From Progne subis subis (Eukaryota > Chordata > Aves > Passeriformes > Hirundinidae), in the NCBI GenBank assembly GCA_022316685.1, contig JAKJHU010000065.1, positions 4,024,322 through 4,088,321 of the forward strand: DNA of 64,000 nucleotides. The letters run 5' to 3'. This document shows, in pieces, positions 36,331-48,475 of this stretch. The notes beneath the pieces were generated by a model. That model saw nothing but the letters and a program-made list of their open reading frames with translations. It was not told the origin of the DNA and searched no databases. A program made the position numbers and the translations under genes. The first letter of the stretch is position 1, and every line of letters starts with the position of its first letter.

Positions 36331-37541
36331 GTTGCTGTTGTTAAATAAGAAGCGTCCTGATGGAGACCAATTCTTGTGTCCAGTTCCCTGTAAGTTTACT
36401 CTTCCGGCAACTCCAATTTGTCTGTTTCTCCGTTTCCCTCCTGAAAATCACTCCCAGTAAACATCTAGGCTCCAGCTTGCACCAGTGTCAAACAGGTAGA
36501 GAGGAACCAAAGAGTTCAACAGGCACAAGAACAAAACCAAAAGGAGAATCTGAGGAAATGCTTCGAAACCACTCTGGCACTTGGACAAGCGTTTTAAACA
36601 AGACCCACCAAACAAACAAACAAACCAACCAACCAACCATAAAACACCCCCACGATCCCCTCCCCAAAAACCACAAGAATTTTAGCGCTGTTTAAAAAAT
36701 ATGCAAAGAAAACCCAAACCCCTAAGCCTTGACCTGAGGCTCTTTTCCATGTGGACCTATCTAGTTCCCCAAGTGCCTGGATAATAAGCTATATTTAGGG
36801 ATCTATAGAAGCTATATTTAGGGGTTCTGGTTTTACTCATTATCACTGTGCAGCTACAGAAGTGCCTTGCCTCTTCTTAGCAAACTGCTTTGTGTAAGTT
36901 TAATTAAATGAAATTAGAAACATAGTTGAGTAAGAGCCGGCAGTTCCTTTAGTGAAGTAAAGAAATCAGTGGGTTATGCTCAAACAGGGTCACGCTTTCT
37001 GTGGTATTTCCCTAAAAACACCTTGGACAGGACAGGGCAGGTGGTGGGAACGACCAGATCATGAGAAAAGCAACTCACAGGAAACAAAAGCGCTTGATTT
37101 GGGCCTTTAAAAAATTAATTTCTTGTGAAGATTCTCCCCTTTCCTTGTGCTGCCTGCACTTATCTGCTGGGATTTCTTTCAGAGCTGGTGACTCCCAAGC
37201 AAACACAACTGGATATCAGTGAGAAGCAACATCACCCCCCTCAATAACACAACAAGCTGCCGAATTCAAGCCTGTTTTTCTTACTGGACTCATATTCCCT
37301 TGGGCTTCGTTAGCTCGGCAATTTTCAAGTCACTGATGCCATCACGGTGAGGATGTTTAGATTTTCTTATCCAAAATCTTTCATCCCCAGCTCTCCAGGG
37401 CAGTTTTATCTAAAGAGGAACTGAGGGAAGGCCCTGGAGACCCAGTGGCTGCTGGTGAGCCCCGACCTCCTGGCACTGCCTCCTGCCTTGGGTCTGGTAC
37501 TGCCAGCATGGCAACAGGAAATCCTTCTTCCTTTGTTTCCA

Positions 37542-37636
37542 CAAAAAAAAAAATGGCACGAGGAAAAAAAATTAAAAATAATAAATAATAATAATAATAA
37601 ATAAAAAAAAAAAAAAAAACAAACAAAAAAAAAAAA
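37542..37636. repeat. A-rich / (AAT)n low-complexity tract
   Basis: A-runs, (AAT)n and AAAC units over 95 bp. Confidence 0.9.
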
Positions 37637-39137
37637 CCTGAAAGGAGAAAAGAAACCGAGTTTTTCCCGTCGTAACATTTTTGTGTTTGGTTGTTTTTTT
37701 TTTTTACATTCGAAGAAAAAAGAAGGATAAAAGGAAGGAAAAATAAAAAGGTTACATCCCATAACCAAGGCCAGCTATTCCCAGGATCAAGGAAAAAGGG
37801 GAAAGGCAGCCCAAGACAAGTGAGATGCCAGCCACAGACTTGATCCTGAAACGAGACTTTTCAGGAAACTGACCCTTTGTCTGCTCACATTGCAGAGCGA
37901 TTCCTTTCTCAGCACCATATCCTTCCCAGAAACAACAACAACAACAACAATTCCTATTTATCACCTTAATTATCTACTTCCAAGCGGTGGGCTCGGAGCA
38001 TAGGAGCCGTGTACCCATGGATATCCTGACAGCATCCAAGGCTGATTATCCCACCCGGCTGCAGAGAAAATGCTAATGAGGACTTTTGCAAATGAAAAGC
38101 CCCACGCTCTCACCACGTTCTTCATTTTCACTTGTCTTCCAGAGGAAAACAACAAAGGAAATTAAAGCTTCATCTCACGCTCAGCCTGGATATAGAGCTG
38201 GCTCTTTCAGAGAGGCATTTACCCAAACCTTTGACTTAGAATTCCCAGGCCTAAGACAAGCAGGGATTTTTGGATGTGCTGCAGCTCCAGCACTGGAGCC
38301 GTGAGCAGTTTGCTGAGAATTTCTGCAGTCCCCCAGAGCTCAGCCTCTGGCAAGGCTTTCAAAAAACAGCCATGAAAAAAAGGGAAATCAAACGTTGCAC
38401 CGCCTCCTTTTTTAGGGGTGGTTTTCTTGCCAGCCCCTGGAGCTGGGAGGCTGCAGGAGAAGAATCCACTGAGGGATGAAATAACCCCAGCACGAAAGCC
38501 GGTGCCTGCTGGAGTTCCTGGTGAACTTGCTTCCAAAAACTGGGCAGAGCAGGAAAATTGACTTGTCTGGTGACAACCTTTCACAAATCACTGATATTGA
38601 ACTGCTGTTATGAACTTAGTTAATCCTTCAGAGCGATATGCCAGGAACGCTCCGGAAAAATATTTCCCTTCCCCAGAAAAACGGCGTGTCCCCCCGTTTA
38701 GGTGGAGCGCAGAAACTGCAGCACTGAAATTGTTTTCCACAGGTCTTTCAAGACTCCAGGGTGAAACACTCCGCTGGCCACACACAGAAAATTCCCGGTA
38801 GCCATTCGTGTTCCGTGGAGCCCGGGAATTTCACGGAGCCGGACAGCGTGGATCCCGTGTTCATCCGTGACACCCCGCACACAGCACGTGACAAAGTGGG
38901 GGATACAGAGCAGGGCTACAAACCAAGGGCTTGGGCAAGCAAAGAGGTGCTCAACCTCCTCCTGGGGGGTTTGGGGACACCCCAGCACACAAAGCTCCGG
39001 GGCCACTCGAGTGCAGGAAGCGGCCTCCACATCAAAGCTGGGGGGGAAATTCCTGGGCTGCTCAAAGAATAAAGCAAATTTTGATGTTCAAGGCTCTGGC
39101 AAAGCAGATGTGCCTCCCTGCCCCTCGCAGGCACCCC

Positions 39138-39715
39138 TGGGTACCACCCCTGGAGCATCCCTGCCCCGCCAGGGCAGGTGGAAGAGCTCACACAGAGCCC
39201 TCGGGCTCGGGGACACCCTGGGGACACCCCTGGAGCATCCCTGCCCCGCCAGGGCAGGTGGAAGAGCTCACACAGAGCCCTCGGGCTCGGGGACACCCTG
39301 GGGACACCCCTGGAGCATCCCTGCCCCGCCAGGGCAGGTGGAAGAGCTCACACAGAGCCCTCGGGCTCGGGGACACCCTGGGGACACCCCTGGAGCATCC
39401 CTGCCCCGCCAGGGCAGGTGGAAGAGCTCACACAGAGCCCTCGGGCTCAGGGACACCCTGGGGACACCCCTGGAGCATCCCTGCCCCGCCAGGGCAGGTG
39501 GAAGAGCTCACACAGAGCCCTTGGGCTCGGGGCACCCTGGGGACACCCCTGGAGCATCCCTGCCCCGCCAGGGCAGGTGGAAGAGCTCACACAGAGCCCT
39601 CGGGCTCAGGGACACCCTGGGGACACCCCTGGAGCATCCCTGCCCCGCCAGGGCAGGTGGAAGAGCTCACACAGAGCCCTTGGGCTCGGGGCACCCTGGG
39701 GACACCCCAAGGCGT
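39138..39715. repeat. 80-bp tandem repeat (7 units)
   Basis: The anchor GAAGAGCTCACACAGAGCCC recurs at 39181, 39261, 39341, 39421, 39501, 39580 and 39660, a period of 80 bp with one 79-bp unit. Units 1-3 are nearly identical. Units 4 and 6 share GGGCTCAGGGAC, and units 5 and 7 share CCTTGGGCTCGGGGCACC, so a two-unit block has been duplicated. Each unit contains a short hairpin CTGCCC-CGCCA-GGGCAG. The unit has no stop in any plus frame, which produces open frames of 200-285 codons that are not genes. Confidence 0.98.
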
Positions 39716-42700
39716 CGGTGACAAGCTCTGCAGAGATGCCCAGAGAGTCAGGACATAAATCAAGGTCGTCTCCTTCCATACTGACTTGAAGGGCAGCTCT
39801 GCTGCCTAGAAACCTTCCAGAAACTCCAAAAAAAGCTCTCAGAGTTCTGCACTCCCCCACGGGTGAATTCCAATCACCACCTGATCCTGCCCTTTATTTC
39901 TGGTTATTAAAGCCACTCAGCTGCCAAAGCATCCACGGAGAGGGGCAGGAAGAACTTTGCTGATCTCTTAACCCTGGCTGTCCCTTCTGCACATCTGTCC
40001 CTGGGCTCACACAGCCCCTGGCCGACCAATTCGCTGCACAAGATGACAAATCCCCCCCCAGACGTCTGCAGAGCTCAAACATCTCAATGTTTGCAACAGG
40101 CTCATTTGGAACAGGCCGGGCAGTTCAACCCCCCAGAAGGGCCACGTTAAAATTTAGATATTAGGCGACAAAATATTTTCAGATGCCAGCTGAAAGCTGA
40201 CAGAGGACGACTCAAAATATCCAGAATAAACCCTGTGCAGGCTGTGAAGGGAATTGTGCCAACCAATATACACACATATAAAATAGGCCAATTTTTACAT
40301 GTTTTCCTCTTTAGAATGGACAGAAGCAAATTTTTCATGTCGACTTTTACTCTTTCCAGCACTGAGTGGTTCACTGAGGGGAAACGTCCTTTGCGATGGG
40401 GACAGGAAACTTGTGAGCAAAATGCAGAAAAGAGCACCCTGACTAGGAAACACTGGACAGGACACTGGGTGGGGCCATGTTAATTGGTAACATCCCATTT
40501 TCTGGGCTGTTCAGAGGCCAATTTGCTCAACGGGTTCATGAGAACACATCCAGTAACAAGAAGTCTTCCATTACCTTTCATTGTACTTAAAAAATAATGG
40601 CCTTAATTCTGCCTAATTACAGCTCCAGAACAGGCTGGTCTGACCTGCTGAAGTGGACTAGGTATCACGTGCTCTTCCCTCTCTAACTATTTAACACTAA
40701 GGAAAGAAAAAAAAGAAAATCATGCTTTTATCTGATAAAAGTCTCAACAGTTTCCTTCAGATTTTTTAAACCTCACGAAATTATTCCATCTGTAGTTAAA
40801 GAGTGGCGTTTTTACATCCTTGCCTGGTAACCCCCAGGAATTATTTCAGCCCATTATTTCAGTTCTCAGCATTCAGAAGGATTTGCTGCATGCATCTCTA
40901 ATTCTTCCATATTCCTCACTGATACTGTCCTCCCATGGGGAAAAAAATGCTCAATGGGAAAAAAAACCCCAAACACATTGTAATAAAATCCATTCCCAGC
41001 CTGCAATAAAGGCGGCAGCAATACCTGGCTCTGGTAAATCACACACCAGCAGCACCAAGCTCTCGTTAGAACAAACTGGCAGAGGAGCAGAGCAGGGGGA
41101 AGTTGGCATTTTTCCCTGCATTGTCCTGCCAGACAAAGGCTCAGTGTTCCCATCCCACTGGGAATGGGACAAAAGTACAGTGGGGACTGAACGTGGCCAG
41201 TGCTGAGGACAAAGGGAATATCACAGCCCGGGGGTGGCTGCTGGGAAGTGGCAACAAGGCAAATGCTTCACTTTCAGAAGAGTTTTACACTGGATAACAA
41301 GGGAAGATTAATTACAGAGGAGCCTTAATCTGAATAAGGTTAAACAGAGCAGCTCCCACCGTTGTGTTCAAGCAAGGTTCAAATGACGTCACGTGGGAAA
41401 AAGTCACATCCTCAACCCAGAACATCTCCAAAGGAAGGCTCGCACCAAACCTGCTGCCAGCCTGGGAGGGAGGGACCCTGCCCCAGCTTTCTCAGAGGGA
41501 GTCTGTGCCTTTGATGCACTTTTCAGCGTGCAGGGATGAGAATAAAGGATGCGAGGCACCCATTTGATATGCAGTGTTAACAGGGCCGAGCATTTCTTTC
41601 TAAACGGAGTGATCAAAGTAAAATCGCAGTTCTGGCAGTGCCTCCTGCGACAGAGCTCTCTGAAGGGAGGGTGCTTTCATCAGAATGCTGAGCAACAGAA
41701 ACACGAGTGGCATCTCCACGCAGCTGTCCCCCAGAGCAGCACAGACCTGCCAGGACAGGGCGAATACTGGCAGCAGGAAGGGTACAAAAACCTGAGAGGG
41801 AGCTGGTTTGTGCACAGACACACCCTTTGTGCCCCTCCGAAAACACACCCAGGCTTTGAAGCCAGAGCTGAATCTCAAGTTGGAAATATTGGAAAAGAGC
41901 AAATTACCCACTCTTGGGAATATCCAGCTCTTAGGCCAGTGCCTTGGCTGGCTGTGCTTGGCAGGACAAAGTTGTGAGATGTGCAGCTGGTGCAGAACAG
42001 GGCATTTCTGGCACTTCAAACCCACAGCTACCATTGCTACAGTACCTGAGCGGGTCAGTGGAGACGCTGCTTCCCGTTTCCAGTGAGGTCCTGAGGTGAC
42101 AGCAAAAGAATGAAATTATAAAGCATTGAAGTACAAGTCAAATTAAAAGCAGGAACTATTCAAAAACTCTGTGTCCTTAAATATCAACGACTTTACATTC
42201 TCATCCTTCTCACTGACATTTCAGAGTACTTAGCATGCCATTAAACATGAGAGTAAACAAAAATCCCCAAACAAAAAACCCATTCCTCCATTAGAGAAGG
42301 GGGAATTAGAGAAACATTTGTCTGGGTAAGTCACAACCCGATCAATTTTCAATGTTCTAAAAACACTCCATCCTTGTGTATCTAAGTGAGTGACTTTTAC
42401 GCTGTGGGGCTTTCTGCTCTCTGCCCAAAAAGGCAAAGTGGAGTTGCAGAAGTATTGCAGCACAGAGTTCAGGTAATTGTAAGGACTGGGGAAATTCTCT
42501 AAGTATGTGGATTTTTGAGCAGCAGTATCTAACATGCATCATGGTGTTTAACTACCCTTGCTCTCTCTGAGCACGACTCCAGGTTTATTATAATAATAAT
42601 ATATATATAACAAGAGTTATACTTTTAGGGTGAAGCCAGATTTTTTTTTTTCCCCCACAGGCTGTAATAAAGCATCAGCCAAAGCCCCATCGTTCTTAAA

Positions 42701-43539
42701 TGGTTACTTGCACTCGTCCATTTCTATCCCTTACACAAATGGCCACAGATCAGCCTGTGCTCCCAGAGCCATAAACACGTGCAGTCTGTGGAGGTTCATA
42801 AAATTCACATTAGACCCGCATTAATTACATTTACAGTGGCCACTCATAAATCAATGGCAAATCTTTCCTTTGGATCCCAAGATTCCTAATTTGCTTGACA
42901 AAAATAAGCAGGGTGCTGTGAAGGGGGGAGGCCATAAAAGCAGCGAGAATTAGCTGTACAGAAATGGAAACAAACCATATTGTCCAAATAGCTTTCAAAT
43001 AGCTTTGGGGAGTTGATTTGTTGGCTGCCCCAGCTCGGGATTTGTGAACAATGCTGAATTTTGAGGGCGTGCCTCGCATAAGGCGGCTTTGCTTTGGTTT
43101 GCCCACGGAAAAGGGAGAGCTTCATTTTCTCATAATTAAGTTTCCCGCTTCCCTCCCGTGCCGTGGAGGTGCCAGCCTGCTCAATAAGCGGGGCTTTTTT
43201 TGCCTTGCTTTTAACCCAGCAGAAAAACTCTGCCGTGAGCAGTGCTTTTGGCCCTGGGTGCTGCGGATGAGCGTTTCTCCGACGGCGCCGTTGTGCGGGA
43301 GGGATGTGCCCTGCGTGCCGAGGAGATGCTAATGAGCAGCGATTAGCCCCAAGCCCAGCACCCCCTGATGACACCCAGCACTCCCGACCTCGGGCACTCC
43401 TTGCACAACCCCCAGGAGCAGGATTTGAGCTTCCTCAGGGATCCTGGAGCCGGGCATCCCAGGTATCCCCAGCACCCGCTTGTAGTTCTGTATTTTCCCA
43501 GCCAGGAAAAGCACGGCTCGCAGCAAAAACACCCCTCTC
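39716..43539. other. Unique non-coding sequence
   Basis: No CR1 or tandem repeat apart from short AT patches. A strong 3' splice-site-like sequence (T-run, CCCCCACAG) ends at 42660 on the plus strand and is followed by repeat-free sequence that may be conserved (42660-42900). No donor or known coding sequence follows. The part around 43180-43330 is moderately CpG-rich. Confidence 0.5.
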
Positions 43540-43737
43540 ATAAACCACGAGGCTGGGAAAGACCCCCAGGACGGGTCCAGCCCTCACCCTGACACTGCCA
43601 CGTCCATCGAAGCATCAGCACCACATCCAGATGTTTTCTGGTGGGTGCTGATCCCAGCACTGCCCTGAGCAGCCTATCAACCCTTCCAGGGGAGAAATCC
43701 TTCCTAAAATCCAACCTAAACCTCTCCTGCTGTGACT
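43540..43737 (-). mobile_element. CR1 LINE 3' fragment, degraded
   Basis: Antisense CR1 order: ACGAGGCTGGGAAAGACCCC, 'GGTCCAGCCCTCACCCTGAC', 'ACACTGCC' and 'ATCCTTCCTAAAATCCAACC', ending in TAAACCTCTCCT. It is about 200 bp and diverged. Confidence 0.85.
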
Positions 43738-46700
43738 CCTACGTGGTTTTCTAGGTGAAGATCGGATAGAGGAACAGCAGCAAAGGCAGGAAAAGCTCCT
43801 GGAGCTGATGATGTGAAGAAATCCCCCGGATGAGGCAGATCCCCACTGTGGGGAGAAATGTGGGCAACAAGCCCTACAAAGGAGGGCTACACCCCAGAAT
43901 TGTTACAGCCCAGCCTTTCTACCTGGCCACCCACCCCCAGGCTCAAGCTGGCACTGTGGAAAACCTCTGACAACCCCAGAACCAACGTTTAGTGGCCACA
44001 AAAAACCCCCGGCAGCAACAGGAGAAATCAAGTTTAAATTCGACCCGAAGATCTGGATTTAGGGTACGGAAAGTTAGTTAATTCTTATTGAATTTACAGA
44101 ATAGTATAATCACATCATCGCTCCCCTTCTTTCTTTCCAGCTCAAGTCTTTTGGTTTCTTTCCAAACTGCTCAGAGATGGAAAGTTAATTTAAAATATAA
44201 AAATAACCCAGATTCCGAACACAATGTCATTAAAGCTGCAGCAAAGCAAGTATCTCATTGCACACAGGGGTCACTTCAGGAATGATAAAAATATATCTCA
44301 TTTAGGTTACTTCAAAATAAGGTTTGCTCCTTTTGCTTTGCTTTTTAACAAATTAACTGGGCAGGAAAATAAAATACTGCACTGCTGTGAAGAAAGTGAG
44401 CAGGAAGGTCTGACAATCCTGTTTATTCCTAATGGGCTCAGGACATTTGTAACCCAGAAAGAAGCACAGACAATATCTAATTATTGAAGCCATTATATCT
44501 CGTAATTGAAGCCATTAAAAAGATATTGTTAAATATAACAGACTTGTCTATATATGTAAAATTTCCACTGGTATTAATAAAGATATATTAAAAAATTCCC
44601 CAAGTACCATTAACTGCAGAACTATGTCCAGGGCTTTGAGTGAAAATTGAGCAGAGACAGAGCAGGAAGTGCAGAACTGCCTGGAATTATCAGGGAATGC
44701 TCCAAAGCACCCCGGGGGCTGCTCTGAAGCTCCTGTTTGTTCCCCTGGAGTTTGCAAGGTCCTCCCAGGTGGGCAGTGGAGGAAATCTGCCCCAGTTTCA
44801 CCCAGCTGAAACATCTCCTCCTTGTGATGTGCATTCCTGACACTTCAGGGAGTGCTGGCCTGACCTGTGACTAAACTGGGCACACAGTGGGACTATGAGA
44901 CCTGAAAAATGTGTGTAATTGTTGGCAACACCAACTGCTTTCAAGGCTAAAAGGATTACCCAAGAATGGATATGCACAGCTCCTGGATGAGGAGCTTGCC
45001 CCGAGCTCCCGTCTGCGTCCATCAGCACAGCGAGCGTGGCCACCCCGCCTCTGCAGTGCATCATGCAGGAGAAAATACAGATATTTCCAGGAAATCATTG
45101 GTCTGAAATGCAGACAGTAGGCTTTGGGTACCCCCAGAGAAAAACTGTAAACACAATTCTGGTCAAGAGTTCTGTCCTGGAGCACAAAACAAGGCCACGG
45201 GCTCCAGCTCTTGTTATTGGGCACTGTGTGGTGAGCAGAGAGCGTTCCCAGCAGCGGGCTGTCTAAAAGATCTTGTTCCACCATGTTTTAGCAGACTGGA
45301 GGGAAACACACAATTAGCTCTCGGCATCTTGAGCCACGGTACAAAGCCCTGGTTTAATTTGCTTTTTTTGTGATGAAAGAACCCAGGTTTTTGTAAATAC
45401 AAAAATCAGCATAACCGAAGGTTATTCTGGAATTATCCGAGATAGAGCTCCTCGTGTTGTGTGACGGAGGGAGGGTAGGGAATGCTCCCTGGGGCTGTGA
45501 AAACCTCCAGTGGTGTTTTGCTCACTGTGGCAGCACACAAGGAGAGTTGTTGATCTGGGGCTGCTGTGGAACCCTTCAGCTCCTGCCTCCCCGTGAGGAG
45601 CAGTGACAGTGGGGGTCACCAGGATCTGGAAGATGTCCCTGTGACTGCTGCGAGCCCCAGGGTGTGACAGAGCCATCCAGAGCTGTGCTCTGGCTGCCAG
45701 GGCTGAACGGGGTACAGTCACTCCACTGTGGCCACGCAGCAGCCTTGGTTTTTACCCCTCGGGATGGAGGGCAAAGTTCTGAGCAGGTTCTGACTGGGCT
45801 GAGTGGATGATCCTGGGGGAGTCCCCACGCTGATGGCTCAGTCCAGCTGCCTTTTCTCCTCAGGGCCCCCCGGGCAGCCTCCACCCTCCGGGCTCAATTT
45901 GCCTGGATAATGCTGAGCTGGGGCAGCAAAGTCCCTTCCCATCAGTGCAGATGGCTGAACTGCTTCATTAGCTGCTCACCAGAGGACAGAGGAGACCCCA
46001 GCACTGCTCCCTTACTGCTGGCAGAGCCTACAAACAACCACAGAGCACAGGCACACGTCGTGCAAGCAGCCAGAGAAACATCCAATTCGAGAAAAGCCGA
46101 GATATTCCCCTGGCACGGGAACGCGCAGCGGCGACAGACGAGATAACTGCAGTGGAAGCAAAGCCCCGGCTTGATCCCAAATAAAGACTGCTTAGATAGA
46201 TCATCTCTTTGGCTAAGAAGGGAGATTCACTGGGAGCATCAGAGCACAAGGACGTGCTCTCTGCAGCTCCGAGGGGTGTGAGGGGGACAGGCAGCCCTGA
46301 GCTCTGTCACAGCCTCGCTGCTTGCAGAGCTGCGGTGCTGCACCCCTCTCACGGCCAGGGAAGGAATGCAGAATGATACATTAAATATTTAAGACCCTGT
46401 CTGGGGCGTTGCTCAGTGAATAATTGCTGCTGCTTGGCACAGTTTCTTCCTAGGAGCTGGCAGCCCACGGAAGAAAGGGAAACCCGCTCGCTGCAGGCTG
46501 GTGCTGTGATGCTCCACGCGTGCACACGCAAAGGAGGGCTAAATGATGCTTTATACTCCAAAGCGCAGCTTCGCCAAACAGAAATCTTTACCCTGGCTTG
46601 AGGGATCCCAGAGTCAGGGCTCCATTTGGAAGGAAAGCCCAAAGATCCGATCCCAACAGGCAGAGGAGAGAAGGATCATCCGCAGCCAGGACACCCCGTT

Positions 46701-47094
46701 CCTCAGAGACAAAACTGGAAACCATAACCCAGGCAGCCAAAGAAACTCATCCCCTCACATCCCTTGGCAGGGGTCTGCCAAGCCACCAGGGAGGGCTCAT
46801 TCCCAAAATCCCCAAAGTGCCCTGAGCTCATGGGAGCCAGGGCCTGGCAGGGCAGCTCCTGTCCCACTCCTTCGCCTGACCTCCCCAAAAACGGCCCTGA
46901 AGGGACAGTCTGGGGGAAAACATCCCTCGAGTGCCCCGGGGCAGAAACCGCTGAGGAGCTTGTTCTGCTGCCAGGGCCGGGAGGGATCTGCTGGAGCTGC
47001 GGATCCCTGAGCACACGCGCAGCCGCGGCCCGCGTCAATTAACGCGCTCACATCAACAGCGTGAGCGAGCCCAGGCACTGCCAGGCGCCGAGGG
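43738..47094. other. Unique non-coding sequence
   Basis: AT-rich at 44050-44600, with a small duplication (AATT...GAAGCCATTA at about 44481 and 44503), then GC-richer to 47 kb. A short CpG-rich patch (GCGCAGCCGCGGCCCGCG) lies at 47016-47035. No gene recognised. Confidence 0.55.
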
Positions 47095-48475
47095 CAGGGC
47101 ACTGCCTGCCCTTCTCCTGCGCCCTGGCACTGCCTGCCCTTCTCCTGTGCCCCGGCACTGCCCTTCTCCTGTACCCTGGCACTGCCTGCCCTTCTCCTGT
47201 GCCCCAGCACTGCCCTTCTCCTGTGCCCCGGCACTGCCCTTCTCCTGCGCCCTGGCACTGCCTGCCCTTCTCCTGTGCCCTGGCACTGCCTTCTCCTGTG
47301 CCCTGGCACTGCCTGCCCTTCTCCTGTGCCCCGGCACTGCCTGCCCTTCTCCTGTACCCTGGCACTGCCTGCCCTTCTCCTGTACCCTGGCACTGCCTGC
47401 CCTTCTCCTGCGCCCTGGCACTGCCTGCCCTTCTCCTGTGCCCTGGCACTGCCTTCTCCTGTGCCCTGGCACTGCCTGCCCTTCTCCTGTGCCCCGGCAC
47501 TGCCTGCCCTTCTCCTGTGCCCTGGCACTGCCTGCCCTTCTCCTGTACCCTGGCACTGCCTGCCCTTCTCCTGTGCCCCAGCACTGCCCTTCTCCTGTGC
47601 CCCGGCACTGCCCTTCTCCTGTACCCTGGCACTGCCTGCCCTTCTCCTGTGCCCTGGCACTGCCTGCCCTTCTCCTGTACCCTGGCACTGCCTGCCCTTC
47701 TCCTGTGCCCCGGCACTGCCCTTCTCCTGCGCCCTGGCACTGCCTGCCCTTCTCCTGTGCCCTGGCACTGCCTTCTCCTGTGCCCTGGCACTGCCTGCCC
47801 TTCTCCTGTGCCCCGGCACTGCCTGCCCTTCTCCTGTACCCTGGCACTGCCTGCCCTTCTCCTGCGCCCTGGCACTGCCTGCCCTTCTCCTGTGCCCTGG
47901 CACTGCCTTCTCCTGTGCCCTGGCACTGCCTGCCCTTCTCCTGTGCCCCGGCACTGCCTGCCCTTCTCCTGTGCCCTGGCACTGCCTGCCCTTCTCCTGT
48001 GCCCCGGCACTGCCTGCCCTTCTCTTCTCCTGTGCCCCAGCACTGCCCTTCTCCTGTGCCCTGGCACTGCCCTTCTCCTGTGCCCCGGCACTGCCCTTCT
48101 CCTGTGCCCTGGCACTGCCTGCCCTTCTCCTGTGCCCTGGCACTGCCTGCCCTTCTCCTGTGCCCCGGCACTGCCTGCCCTTCTCCTGTGCCCTGGCACT
48201 GCCTGCCCTTCTCCTGTGCCCCAGCACTGCCCTTCTCCTGTACCCTGGCACTGCCTGCCCTTCTCCTGTGCCCTGGCACTGCCTGCCCTTCTCCTGTGCC
48301 CCAGCACTGCCTGCCCTTCTCCTGTGCCCTGGCACTGCCTGCCCTTCTCCTGTGCCCTGGCACTGCCTTCTCCTGTGCCCTGGCACTGCCTGCCCTTCTC
48401 CTGTGCCCCTGCACTGCCCTTCTCCTGTGCCCTGGCACTGCCCTTCTCCTGTGCCCTGGCACTGCCAGGGGCCGC
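47095..48475. repeat. Minisatellite, about 52 units of 23-28 bp with higher-order structure
   Basis: The unit is built on CTTCTCCTGTGCCCTGGCAC. Linker length gives three classes: 28 bp (ACTGCCTGCCC...), 24 bp (ACTGCCC...) and 23 bp (ACTGCC...). The core varies as TGCCCTGG, TGCCCCGG, TGCCCCAG, TACCCTGG or CGCCCTGG. A four-unit string (CGCCCTGG, TGCCCTGG, short-linker TGCCCTGG, TGCCCCGG) recurs four times, at about 47246, 47409, 47726 and 47858, so blocks have been duplicated as sets. The unit has no stop on either strand, which creates open frames of 535-689 codons, including one on the minus strand with CQGTGEGQ-like repeats. These frames are artefacts. Confidence 0.98.

Larger units (their letters stand above)
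35897..39137. other. Unique sequence with A-rich simple repeats
   Basis: No gene recognised. It contains a poly-A/TA tract (36265-36330), AAAC/AACC units (36608-36639), a long A-rich tract (37542-37636), a T-run near 37690-37706 and (AAC)7 at 37930-37950. A 15-bp direct repeat (AAGCTATATTTAGGG) occurs at 36786 and 36809. Confidence 0.55.

Noticed and set aside
36786..36823. 15-bp direct repeat AAGCTATATTTAGGG
   Set aside because: A single short duplication with no flanking structure, too little to call an element or attachment site.
38867..39789. 284-, 275- and 203-codon frames
   Set aside because: Three overlapping frames all read the same 80-bp repeat. The 80-bp period rotates the frame, so no single peptide repeat is preserved.
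46190..46230. U2 snRNA-like CTCTTTGGCTAAGAAG
   Set aside because: Only a short match to the U2 5' end, without the rest of the RNA or its promoter element.
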